This document shows positions 10,852 to 18,898 of a stretch of 64,000 nt of DNA, piece after piece. Under the pieces are notes generated by a model. The model had not been told where the DNA came from, searched no databases, and worked only from the letters and a program-made list of their open reading frames with translations. A program made the translations under genes and the position numbers. This DNA comes from Streptomyces sp. MMG1121 (lineage in GTDB: Bacteria > Actinomycetota > Actinomycetes > Streptomycetales > Streptomycetaceae): the NCBI RefSeq assembly GCF_001280015.1, contig NZ_LGDV01000198.1, forward strand, positions 24,065 through 88,064, read 5' to 3'. The first letter of the stretch is position 1; every line of letters starts with the position of its first letter.

Positions 10852-10894
10852 AGGAGGCTCCGGAGTCAAGCCTACGGCGTGTGAACGGAGTGCG

Positions 10895-13021
10895 TTACTC
10901 GCCCTTGGCCTTCGCGATGATCTCCTCGGCGACGTTCCGCGGAACCTCGGCGTAGGAGTCGAACTGCATCGAGTAGCTTGCGCGACCCGAGGTCTTGCTG
11001 CGGAGGTCGCCGACGTAGCCGAACATCTCCGAGAGGGGCACGAGGCCCTTCACGACGCGGGCACCGGCCCGCTCCTCCATGGCCTGGATCTGGCCACGGC
11101 GGGAGTTGATGTCGCCGATGACCTCACCCATGTAGTCCTCGGGCGTGGTGACCTCGACGGCCATCATCGGCTCGAGCAGCACGGGGCTGGCCTTGCGCGC
11201 GGCCTCCTTGAAGGCCTGCGAACCGGCGATCTTGAAGGCGAGCTCGGAGGAGTCCACCTCGTGGTAGCCACCGTCGATGAGCGTGACGCGAACGCCCGTC
11301 ATCTCGTAGCCGGCGAGGATGCCGAACTGCATGGCCTCCTGCGCACCGGCGTCGACCGAAGGGATGTACTCCTTCGGGATACGGCCACCGGTCACCTTGT
11401 TCACGAACTCGTACGAGGCGTCGCCGCCCTCGATGGGCTCGATCGCGATCTGCACCTTGGCGAACTGACCGGTACCACCGGTCTGCTTCTTGTGGGTGTA
11501 GTCCACGCGCTCGACGGCCTTGCGGATCGTCTCGCGGTACGCGACCTGCGGCTTGCCGACGTTGGCCTCGACCTTGAACTCACGGCGCATACGGTCGACC
11601 AGCACCTCGAGGTGCAGCTCGCCCATACCACCGATGATGGTCTGGCCGGTCTCCTCGTTGGTGTGGACCTGGAAGGACGGGTCCTCCTCGGCCAGGCGCT
11701 GGATCGCGACGCCGAGCTTCTCCTGGTCGCCCTTCGACTTGGGCTCGATGGCGACCTGGATGACCGGCGCCGGGAAGTCCATGGACTCCAGGATGACCGG
11801 GTTCTTGTCGTCGGACAGCGTCTCACCGGTGGTGGTCTGCTTCAGGCCCATGACGGCGACGATGTCACCGGCGCCCACCGACTCGATCTCCTCACGCTTG
11901 TTGGCGTGCATGCGGTAGATCTTGCCGATGCGCTCCTTCTTGCCCTTGACGGAGTTCAGCACCGAAGAGCCGGACTCCAGGCGGCCCGAGTACACCCGGA
12001 CGAAGGTGAGCTTGCCCAGGTGGGGGTCGCTCATGATCTTGAACGCGAGCGCGGACAGCGGCTCGTCCTCGGACGGCTTGCGCTTGACGACGACCTCGGG
12101 GTCCTTGACGTCGTGGCCCTCGATGGCCTCGACGTCGAGCGGGGTCGGCAGGTAGCGCACGACCGCGTCGAGCAGGGGCTGGACGCCCTTGTTCTTGAAC
12201 GCGGTGCCACAGAACACCGGGGTGACCGTGGTGCCGTCGGACTTGCCGGACGCGATGGTGATACGACGGATCGCGGCGTACAGCTGCTCCTCGGTGGGCT
12301 CCGCGCCCTCCAGGTACAGCTCCATGATCTCTTCGTCGTTCTCCGCGACGGCCTCGACCAGCTTGCCGCGCCACTCCTCGGCGGCCTCGGTGTGCGTGGC
12401 CGGGATGTCGACGACGTCGTACATCTCGCCCTTCGCCGCCTCGGCGGACCACACGAGCGCCTTCATGCGGACCAGGTCCACAACGCCCTTGAAGTCGGCC
12501 TCGGCACCGATCGGCAGCTGCATGACGAGCGGCTGGGCGCCCAGGCGGTCCGAGATCATGTCCACGCAGCGGTGGAACTCGGCACCCGTACGGTCCAGCT
12601 TGTTCACGAAGCAGATGCGCGGCACGCCGTAACGGTCGGCCTGACGCCACACCGTCTCGGACTGCGGCTCGACACCGGCGACACCGTCGAACACCGTGAC
12701 GGCACCGTCGAGGACGCGCAGCGAGCGCTCCACCTCGACCGTGAAGTCGACGTGGCCCGGGGTGTCGATGATGTTGATCGTGTAGTCGTTGTCCTCGAGC
12801 GGCCAGTGACAGGTCGTCGCAGCAGAGGTGATCGTGATGCCACGCTCCTGCTCCTGCTCCATCCAGTCCATGGTGGCAGCGCCGTCGTGGACCTCACCGA
12901 TCTTGTAAGACACACCGGTGTAGAACAGGATCCGCTCGGTGGTGGTCGTCTTGCCCGCGTCGATGTGGGCCATGATCCCGATGTTGCGGACCTTGGCCAG
13001 GTCAAGTGAAGTGGTAGCCAT
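10895..13021 (-). CDS. fusA: Elongation factor G
   Basis: A 708-residue EF-G, the translocase GTPase. The P-loop AHIDAGKT is at residues 18-25, DTPGHVDF (G3) near residue 84, and NKLDRTGA (G4) near residue 138; all five EF-G domains fit the length. The start [21 protein letters not shown] is the Streptomyces form. It lies 39 bases after rpsG and is co-transcribed in the str operon. Confidence 0.98.
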   Translation of the reverse strand: MATTSLDLAKVRNIGIMAHIDAGKTTTTERILFYTGVSYKIGEVHDGAATMDWMEQEQERGITITSAATTCHWPLEDNDYTINIIDTPGHVDFTVEVERSLRVLDGAVTVFDGVAGVEPQSETVWRQADRYGVPRICFVNKLDRTGAEFHRCVDMISDRLGAQPLVMQLPIGAEADFKGVVDLVRMKALVWSAEAAKGEMYDVVDIPATHTEAAEEWRGKLVEAVAENDEEIMELYLEGAEPTEEQLYAAIRRITIASGKSDGTTVTPVFCGTAFKNKGVQPLLDAVVRYLPTPLDVEAIEGHDVKDPEVVVKRKPSEDEPLSALAFKIMSDPHLGKLTFVRVYSGRLESGSSVLNSVKGKKERIGKIYRMHANKREEIESVGAGDIVAVMGLKQTTTGETLSDDKNPVILESMDFPAPVIQVAIEPKSKGDQEKLGVAIQRLAEEDPSFQVHTNEETGQTIIGGMGELHLEVLVDRMRREFKVEANVGKPQVAYRETIRKAVERVDYTHKKQTGGTGQFAKVQIAIEPIEGGDASYEFVNKVTGGRIPKEYIPSVDAGAQEAMQFGILAGYEMTGVRVTLIDGGYHEVDSSELAFKIAGSQAFKEAARKASPVLLEPMMAVEVTTPEDYMGEVIGDINSRRGQIQAMEERAGARVVKGLVPLSEMFGYVGDLRSKTSGRASYSMQFDSYAEVPRNVAEEIIAKAKGE

Positions 13022-13060
13022 AAGGCTTCAGTCTTCTCTCGGTCTCGATGTGGGTAGCGA

Positions 13061-13531
13061 CTACCAGCGGTAGTGCGCGAAGGCCTTGTTGGACTCGGCC
13101 ATCTTGTGGGTGTCCTCGCGCTTCTTGACGGCCGCACCGAGGCCGTTCGAAGCGTCGAGAAGCTCGTTGAGCAGACGCTCGGTCATGGTCTTCTCGCGAC
13201 GGGCGCGGGAGTAACCGACGAGCCAGCGCAGCGCGAGGGTGTTGGCGCGACCGGGCTTGACCTCGATCGGCACCTGGTACGTCGCACCACCGACACGGCG
13301 GGACTTGACCTCGAGGGTCGGCTTGATGTTCTCCAGCGCGCGCTTCAGCGTGATGATCGGGTCGTTGCCCGTCTTCTCACGCAGACCCTCCATGGCGCCG
13401 TAGACAATGCGCTCGGCGGTGGAGCGCTTGCCGTTCAGCAGCACCTTGTTGATCAGGGAGGTCACCAGAGGAGAACCGTAGACCGGGTCGATGATGACCG
13501 GGCGCTTCGGGGCGGGGCCCTTACGAGGCAT
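13061..13531 (-). CDS. rpsG: 30S ribosomal protein S7
   Basis: A 156-residue S7, the primary assembly protein of the small-subunit head and, in E. coli, the str operon autorepressor. The start [19 protein letters not shown] and the C-terminal [15 protein letters not shown] are typical. It begins 2 bases after the rpsL stop, so the two are translated as a pair. Confidence 0.98.
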   Translation of the reverse strand: MPRKGPAPKRPVIIDPVYGSPLVTSLINKVLLNGKRSTAERIVYGAMEGLREKTGNDPIITLKRALENIKPTLEVKSRRVGGATYQVPIEVKPGRANTLALRWLVGYSRARREKTMTERLLNELLDASNGLGAAVKKREDTHKMAESNKAFAHYRW

Positions 13532-13533
13532 TC

Positions 13534-13905
13534 TTACTTCTCCTTCTTGGCGCCGTAGCGGCTGCGGGCCTGCTTGCGGTTCTTGACACCCTGGGTGTCA
13601 AGCGAACCTCGGATGATCTTGTAGCGAACACCCGGCAGGTCCTTCACACGGCCGCCGCGCACGAGCACGATGGAGTGCTCCTGCAGGTTGTGTCCCTCAC
13701 CCGGAATGTAAGCGGTGACCTCGATCCCGCTGGTCAGACGCACACGCGCGACCTTACGCAGGGCCGAGTTCGGCTTCTTCGGGGTGGTCGTGAACACACG
13801 CGTGCAGACGCCACGACGCTGAGGGGAACCCTCGAGTGCGGGCGTCTTGTTCTTCTCGACCTTGTCCTGCCGGCCCTTGCGGACCAGCTGCTGGATCGTA
13901 GGCAC
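13534..13905 (-). CDS. rpsL: 30S ribosomal protein S12
   Basis: A 123-residue S12 of the decoding centre. The GTG at 13905 has GGAGAAGTA just upstream; the open frame continues to 14391 but lies in the leader. Lys43 (in TPKKPN) and Lys88 (in GRVKDLPG) are the wild-type residues, so no S12-type streptomycin resistance is seen. It is the first gene of the str operon rpsL-rpsG-fusA-tuf. Confidence 0.98.
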   Translation of the reverse strand: MPTIQQLVRKGRQDKVEKNKTPALEGSPQRRGVCTRVFTTTPKKPNSALRKVARVRLTSGIEVTAYIPGEGHNLQEHSIVLVRGGRVKDLPGVRYKIIRGSLDTQGVKNRKQARSRYGAKKEK

Positions 13906-13955
13906 TACTTCTCCGGTTTCTGTGTGCCGATAGGTACAGCTAACCTGGGACGTCG

Positions 13956-13980
13956 CCGACCCACGCGGTCGGGTGTGTCG
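13956..13980 (-). promoter_or_regulatory. Leader hairpin element shared by the rpsJ and rpsL leaders (copy 2)
   Basis: This copy has 24 of 25 bases identical to 2219-2243, with the same orientation relative to the downstream ribosomal gene, and lies 51 bases before the rpsL start. The hairpin arms CCGACC/GGTCGG are unchanged. The single difference falls outside the stem. Confidence 0.5.
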
Positions 13981-14098
13981 AATCCCGCAGACTCCCGCCG
14001 GAAGACGGAGAGGGCGCAGATTACGGTGGCCGATCACGGCTCGCCATGCGGTTGAAGGCACGCACGAGAGCCAGGGCACACCCCAGGCACAAGGTCTG

Positions 14099-14127
14099 AG
14101 CGTACCTACCTCACGGACTTCGGTCAA
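14099..14127 (-). promoter_or_regulatory. Candidate promoter of the str operon
   Basis: TTGACC (14122-14127) and TACGCT (14099-14104) on the minus strand are spaced by 17 bases, a good HrdB-type promoter. It would give a leader of about 190 bases before rpsL. The gene-free region 13906-14360 also contains the shared hairpin (13956-13980) and the start region of the divergent regulator gene at 14361. Confidence 0.6.
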
Positions 14128-14360
14128 AACAAATGGAGCGGCCCCCGACACGCCGGACTTCTCACCTCGTAGGCCGGGATTCGTCCCAGTTGTCCGCCAC
14201 CCGCGCGGCGGCCGACGCGGCGCCGCATCGCACCTGGTCAGAGCGGTCGCCGATGTTCTTCGGACATTTCTGGCCGATTTCCACTCTTGCCGGGGATACG
14301 TCCGGTGCGCATTCAGTACGTTGATCCGTCCGCTGCGGGTGAACAGTTCGGGGGACCGCC

Positions 14361-15173
14361 ATGACAGGCACGTGGACGACCGCGTATGCACGGGACGACG
14401 GCGGCCTGGACGACCGGGTGCCCTTCCTGGCCCGGCTGGAGGCCGAGGACCGGGAGGCGTTGCTCGCGCTCGGCCGGGAGCTGACCTACACCGCCAGGAC
14501 CGTGCTGATCCACCAGCACGAACCGTCCTCGCATGTGATCTTTCTCCTCACGGGCTGGACCAAGGTGACCGCGGCGGCCGCCAACGGCTACGAGGCGCTG
14601 CTCGCGCTGCGCGGGCCCGGTGACATCGTCGGCGAGTCGGCGGCGCTCACCGGCCGGCCGCGCTCGGCCACGGTGACCGCGCTGGAGCCGGTGCGCTCGC
14701 TGGCCGTGGAGCACGAGCGGTTCCGGCGTTTCCTCGGGCAGTCCCCCGCGGCCTCCTTCGCCCTGCTGGGCCTCACCGCCGACCGCACCCGCGCGGCCGA
14801 CCGGCGCCGGCTGGAGTTCGCCTCCATGAACGTGCGCGAGCGGCTCGCCGTCCTGCTGCTGGAGCTGGCCCGCACCCACGGCCGCCGCACCGAGGAGGGC
14901 ATCGAGGTCTCCGTCCCGCTCAGCAAGCAGGAACTGGCCGGCTCGGTCGGGGCCTCACGCGAGATGGTCCAGCGCCTGCTGAAGGAACTGCGCGACAAAC
15001 AGGCGGTCACCACGGGCCGCCGGGCCCTGCTGATCCACCGCCCCGAGGTACTGCGCCGCATAGCGGCCGCGGTCGCGGCCTCGGCACCGGAGGTACCGGG
15101 GACGCCTGGGGTGCCGGAGGTGGTGCCGGGGATCCCGGGAATTCCCTCGCCGCCAGGGCCGTCTGAGGGGTGA
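14361..15173 (+). CDS. Crp/Fnr family transcription regulator
   Basis: A 270-residue protein. Residues about 25-140 form a cyclic-nucleotide-binding fold whose phosphate-binding cassette is intact ([19 protein letters not shown]; compare GE...RSA in E. coli CRP). Residues about 150-225 form the Crp-type winged helix, with recognition segment [19 protein letters not shown]. The last about 40 residues are an unusual Gly-Pro-Val/Ile-rich collagen-like tail. It reads towards the cyclase operon starting at 15814, and a Crp-type operator lies between them at 15711. I infer that it controls that operon in response to a cyclic nucleotide. No Fnr-type iron-sulfur cysteine cluster is seen. Confidence 0.88.
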   Translation: MTGTWTTAYARDDGGLDDRVPFLARLEAEDREALLALGRELTYTARTVLIHQHEPSSHVIFLLTGWTKVTAAAANGYEALLALRGPGDIVGESAALTGRPRSATVTALEPVRSLAVEHERFRRFLGQSPAASFALLGLTADRTRAADRRRLEFASMNVRERLAVLLLELARTHGRRTEEGIEVSVPLSKQELAGSVGASREMVQRLLKELRDKQAVTTGRRALLIHRPEVLRRIAAAVAASAPEVPGTPGVPEVVPGIPGIPSPPGPSEG

Positions 15174-15207
15174 CACGGGGGCCGGGGCGGCCGAGGGGTG
15201 ACGTGGG

Positions 15208-15288
15208 CCCGGCTGGCTGGGCTGGCTGGGCGGGCCCGGCTGGCTGGGCGGGCCCGGCTGGCTGGGCGGGCCCGGCTGGCTGGGCGCC
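15208..15288 (+). repeat. 18-bp tandem repeat array
   Basis: About four copies of an 18-base unit (CCCGGCTGGCTGGGCGGG) lie in the 640-base spacer between the Crp-type gene and the cyclase gene. The unit length is a multiple of three, so the array translates as a repeating Arg-Leu-Ala-Gly peptide in one frame, but no credible gene contains it. The rest of 15174-15813 is very GC-rich without a convincing reading frame; its only other signal is the operator at 15711. Confidence 0.85.
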
Positions 15289-15710
15289 CGAACGGTGAGA
15301 CCGTTCGAGGCGGGACATGGCGCGGGCGCCGGGGACGCCTGAGGGGGGCACGGGCCGGGTGGGCCGCCCGTAGGGGCACCCGGACACCGGGGCCGCCCGA
15401 GGGGGATGACGGCGGCCACCGGGCCCCTACGGGCGGCGGCCAGCGGGGCGCTGGGGGTGATGGTGGCCAGGCAGCGGTCGAGACGGCGGCGGCCATCGGG
15501 GCCACACCAAGCCGACAGCAGCCGGCCGGGCCACCCGACGGTGACACCGGCCGACGCCGCCTCTCAGGGCACGACACCGGCCACCGGGACCGCCCGGAGA
15601 CGACAGCTGCCACCGAGGTCGCCCCGAGGCGGCGGTGGCCCTCCAGGTGCGTGTAACCGACAGCAACCATCGGGCGCGCCCGTGGCCGACGGTGACCCCC
15701 GGATTCACTC

Positions 15711-15726
15711 TGTGCACACCGTCACA
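15711..15726 (+). promoter_or_regulatory. Crp-type operator upstream of the nucleotide cyclase operon
   Basis: TGTGC-ACACCG-TCACA differs from the E. coli CRP box TGTGA-N6-TCACA by one base. It matches fully the GTG-N6-GNCAC pattern reported for Streptomyces Crp (from memory). It is centred about 95 bases before the cyclase ATG and about 545 bases after the regulator gene. A plausible target of the Crp/Fnr protein encoded at 14361, or of the host Crp. Confidence 0.6.
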
Positions 15727-15813
15727 CTTCGACTGCGTCATCCGCCCTCACGGCCCTCGCCGTCGCCCCGCCACTCTGCTGCTCTGCACGGCGGAACCCC
15801 CCGAGAGGCGACC

Positions 15814-16680
15814 ATGACCGACCCCGTGAGCCGAACGATCCTGCTGCTGGACATCGAGAGGTTCAGTGACCGAGACGACGTGGAGCAGGCCTATCTGCGT
15901 CGGATGCTCTACGACATCGCCGACCGAGCCCTGGAGCGCGCGGGCATCGAGGAGACCCGGCGGATGCGGGCCGACCGCGGGGACGCGGTGATGGAGCTCA
16001 TCGACGCGAACGCCTCGGTCACCGCGCTGCTGCGGGTCCTGCTCACGGAGGTCCCGGCCGAACTGCGCGCCGTCAACCGCATGGCGTCCCGCTCCGCGCA
16101 GATCCGGCTGCGCGGCGTCGTCGCCACCGGCTACGTCGCCGTCGACGAGCACGACGGCTGGGTCGGCTCCGATCTGAACCACGCCTGCCGCCTGCTCGAC
16201 GCCGGCCTGCTGCGCCGGGCCCTGCGGGAGCGGCCCGACGACTTCGCGCTGTGCGTCTCGGACGCCGTGTACGCCGGTGTGGTGCGCCACGACCACCCGG
16301 GCATCCCCGCCGCCGACTTCCGCCCGGTGACGGTGGAGAGCAAGAACGGCGCGCTGAAGGCCTGGCTGCACGGACCGCTGCCGGTCGGCGTCCATCGGCC
16401 GGCGGACGAGGACCATGGTGGGACGGGGGAGGTGCCGGGCGGTTCGGGGGACCGCCCGGCACCGCGGCAGCCCGCGCCCGCCTCCCCCACCGAGTCCGTC
16501 GAGAAGGGCCCGGCGCCGGGCCCGGTCGTCCACATCCAGGGCGGCACCTTCAACGGCGGACTGATCGGCGGCAACCAGTACGGCGGCATCAGCGGCGGCC
16601 ACTTCACCGGCGACGTCGTCCTCGGCGACGGTGACGCCCGCGGCGGACGTGAGGGACGGCGGCGGGGTGAGGACGCGTGA
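15814..16680 (+). CDS. Class III nucleotide cyclase-like protein with C-terminal Gly-rich interaction motif
   Basis: A 288-residue protein. Residues 9-180 form a minimal class III cyclase-like domain: first metal Asp in LLLDIERFS (D13), second in ADRGDAVM (D57), and the WVGSDLNHACRLLD segment (116-129) with the Asn/Arg pair expected near the active site. After a Pro-rich linker, residues 243-271 form a Gly-rich motif (GGNQYGGISGGHFTGDV) that reappears near the N-terminus of the next protein. The ATG at 15814 follows GAGAGG. The stop overlaps the next GTG (GTGA). Context with a Pycsar-type effector three genes on suggests a second-messenger synthase; the product nucleotide cannot be read from the sequence. 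Confidence 0.8.
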   Translation: MTDPVSRTILLLDIERFSDRDDVEQAYLRRMLYDIADRALERAGIEETRRMRADRGDAVMELIDANASVTALLRVLLTEVPAELRAVNRMASRSAQIRLRGVVATGYVAVDEHDGWVGSDLNHACRLLDAGLLRRALRERPDDFALCVSDAVYAGVVRHDHPGIPAADFRPVTVESKNGALKAWLHGPLPVGVHRPADEDHGGTGEVPGGSGDRPAPRQPAPASPTESVEKGPAPGPVVHIQGGTFNGGLIGGNQYGGISGGHFTGDVVLGDGDARGGREGRRRGEDA

Positions 16681-18869
16681 GCACGCCGGAGGCGCAGGCG
16701 CCGCCCCGCCCGGCCACCGCGCCGGCGCCCGACCCGGCCACGGACGAACCCGGGCCCCCGGAGGACGGCGCGGACGCGCCCGAGGAGCGGGACCAGCCGC
16801 AGACCGCCTGGTCGGCGCGGCGCGACCTGGTCGACCACAGTCCGCGCACCATGAACGTCGGAGCGCAGGCCCGCTTCAGCGGCGGCCTGCTCGGCGGCGA
16901 CCAGCACGGCGGGATCAGCGGCGGCCGCTTCACCGGCGACGTCTTCCTCGGCAGCAAGACGGAGGTCTACCAGCTCGCCGCACCGGGTGCCGCCGCACCG
17001 GCCTCCGGCGAGGTGCCCGAGGCCACCCTGAAGGAGCTGGAGCACGGCTTCGCGGCCGACGAGCAGCTCATGGACCGGCTGCTGCGACGGCTGCGCGAGG
17101 ACCGGGTCCTGGTGCTGTCCGGCGGCCGGTTCACCGGCCGCCGCACTGCCGCGCTGATGCTGCTGCGCCGCCTCGGCGCCCTGCCGGTGCGCACCCTGGT
17201 CCGCGACACCGCCGCCGCCGGCCTCGCCGAACAGTTCGGCGGTGAGCAGGGCGAGCAGAAGGCCCGCGGCCATGTGCTCTGCGACCTCGCCCCACGCCGC
17301 GACCAGCCGCTGCGCTGGACCCATCTGCTCGCCGCCCGCGAACGCCTCGCCGAACAGGACGCCTACCTCGTCGTCACCCTCGACCCCGGCGCCGCGCTGG
17401 ACGACGTCACCCCCGAGGAGTGGCAGCCGCCGGCCGCCGCCGACGTACTCGCCGCCCGGCTGCGCGCCCGCACCGACGCGGAGGGGGCCGTCGAGCTGCT
17501 CGGCCTGCCGCAGGTGGCCGATTTCCTCCAGCACAGCCACCAGCCGCGCGAGGCCGCCGCGTTCGCCCGGCTGCTCGCCCGGTACGCGGGCGGAGAGGTC
17601 GCCGAGGAGGCCGTAGGACAGTTCTCGCTGGTGTCGCTGGAGAACCAGGTCCAGGAGTGGTTCGAGGCGCGGGAGGCCGCACTCCACCTGCGGGACAAGG
17701 CCTTCCTCGTCGCCCTCGCCGCCTTCGACGGCGGGCCGTACGCGCTCACCGCCGAGCTGAGCGACCTGCTCTACCGCTTCCTGCAGGAGACCGAGAACCC
17801 GGCCCGCGTCCCCGAGGTCCCCGTCTTCGGCACGCACGTCGGCAAACGGCTGCAACTGGCGCGGGCGCACACGTACTGGGAGCCCGAGCACACCGAGTGG
17901 GGCCCGGTCGACCAGCAGAAGGCCGCGTTCCGCGACGAGCGCGCCTCCCTGGTGCTGCTGCGCGAGGTGTGGACCGGCCACCCCTCCGCCCGGCCCGCGC
18001 TGATCCGCTGGCTGCGCCGGCTCGCGGACGACGGCCGCCCGCTGGTGCGCACCCGGGCCGCCTCCACCGCGGCGGTCCTCGCCCGCACCGATCTGCCGTC
18101 CGCGATGGCACTGGTCATCGAGCCGTGGGGCACCTCCAAGCGGTACCGGCAGCGGCTCGTGGCGGTCAACGCGCTCGCCCTGTCCCACCTGGTCGGCACG
18201 CCCAACATCCCGCGCATCCTCGACACCTGGTGCGAGGGCGACGACCCGCGGCTGCGCTGGGTGGCCGTACGGGCCTACGGGCTGATCGGGGCCGAGCGCC
18301 CGGAACAGGCCCTGGCCGCCCTGCGCGGCGCCGTACGACGGCTGTACGAGGACACGCCCGACGACACCGACGGCGCGCTGGCCCGCGAACTGGCCGAGGC
18401 CGTCGAGCTGTTGCTGCTGTCGGCGGCGAGCGACCGCGTCCTCGGCGAGCTGCGCGCCCACATCGACGACGACCGTGCCGTACGCGACCTGACGCTGAGC
18501 GGGTTCGTCGGGGCGTGCGAGCACACCGAGGACGACGAGCGCTACGGCCGTCCGCTCGTACTCGCCTGGTTCGCCCGCGCGGCAGCCGACGGCGGGGCCG
18601 CCGCACAGGGCGTGCCGTTCCTGTGGCGGGCCGCGCTGGGCCATCTGGGCATCACCCAGCAGGCACTGAAGGTCCTGCGCGCCTGGGTGCTGATCGCCGA
18701 CCGGTCGACGGCCGTCGAGTGGGCCCTGGCCGCACTGCTGCCGAGGCTCGTCACCACGGCCACCGAGCACGAGCGGCTGAGCCATCTGCTGCGCACGATG
18801 CCGGGCGAGGACGGCACTCCCCCGCCCGAGGTCACGGCCCGCCTGCTGACCGCACTTCCCATCCTCTGA
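16677..18869 (+). CDS. STAND-like/HEAT-repeat-like protein with N-terminal Gly-rich interaction motif
   Basis: A 730-residue protein starting at a GTG inside the cyclase stop. Residues 1-60 are disordered and Pro/Glu-rich. Residues 66-92 carry the motif shared with the cyclase (GGDQHGGISGGRFTGDV). A degenerate P-loop follows at 149-157 (GGRFTGRRT, Arg in place of Lys), then a possible Walker B strand (DAYLVVTLD, near 232). From about 400 on, helical Ala/Leu-rich repeats resemble HEAT or similar solenoids (VRTRAASTAAVLA, LRWVAVRAYGLIG). The layout of signalling motif, NTPase-like core and repeat sensor recalls bacterial NLR-like proteins. The missing Lys argues against normal ATP hydrolysis. 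Confidence 0.75.
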   Translation: MSTPEAQAPPRPATAPAPDPATDEPGPPEDGADAPEERDQPQTAWSARRDLVDHSPRTMNVGAQARFSGGLLGGDQHGGISGGRFTGDVFLGSKTEVYQLAAPGAAAPASGEVPEATLKELEHGFAADEQLMDRLLRRLREDRVLVLSGGRFTGRRTAALMLLRRLGALPVRTLVRDTAAAGLAEQFGGEQGEQKARGHVLCDLAPRRDQPLRWTHLLAARERLAEQDAYLVVTLDPGAALDDVTPEEWQPPAAADVLAARLRARTDAEGAVELLGLPQVADFLQHSHQPREAAAFARLLARYAGGEVAEEAVGQFSLVSLENQVQEWFEAREAALHLRDKAFLVALAAFDGGPYALTAELSDLLYRFLQETENPARVPEVPVFGTHVGKRLQLARAHTYWEPEHTEWGPVDQQKAAFRDERASLVLLREVWTGHPSARPALIRWLRRLADDGRPLVRTRAASTAAVLARTDLPSAMALVIEPWGTSKRYRQRLVAVNALALSHLVGTPNIPRILDTWCEGDDPRLRWVAVRAYGLIGAERPEQALAALRGAVRRLYEDTPDDTDGALARELAEAVELLLLSAASDRVLGELRAHIDDDRAVRDLTLSGFVGACEHTEDDERYGRPLVLAWFARAAADGGAAAQGVPFLWRAALGHLGITQQALKVLRAWVLIADRSTAVEWALAALLPRLVTTATEHERLSHLLRTMPGEDGTPPPEVTARLLTALPIL

Positions 18870-18898
18870 CCGATCCCCGGACCCCTGGACGAGACACC

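Noticed and set aside
10754..13009. A 751-codon frame opposite fusA, and similar long frames opposite tuf and the 718-aa gene
   Set aside because: Same antisense effect of GC-rich coding DNA; the genes on the minus strand are certain.
13534..13905. Possible streptomycin-resistance allele of rpsL
   Set aside because: Lys43 and Lys88 are both wild-type.
15198..15656. A 152-codon frame through the 18-bp repeat array
   Set aside because: It is an Arg-Leu-Ala-Gly repeat from a GC-rich array with no ribosome site and no coding bias after the array.
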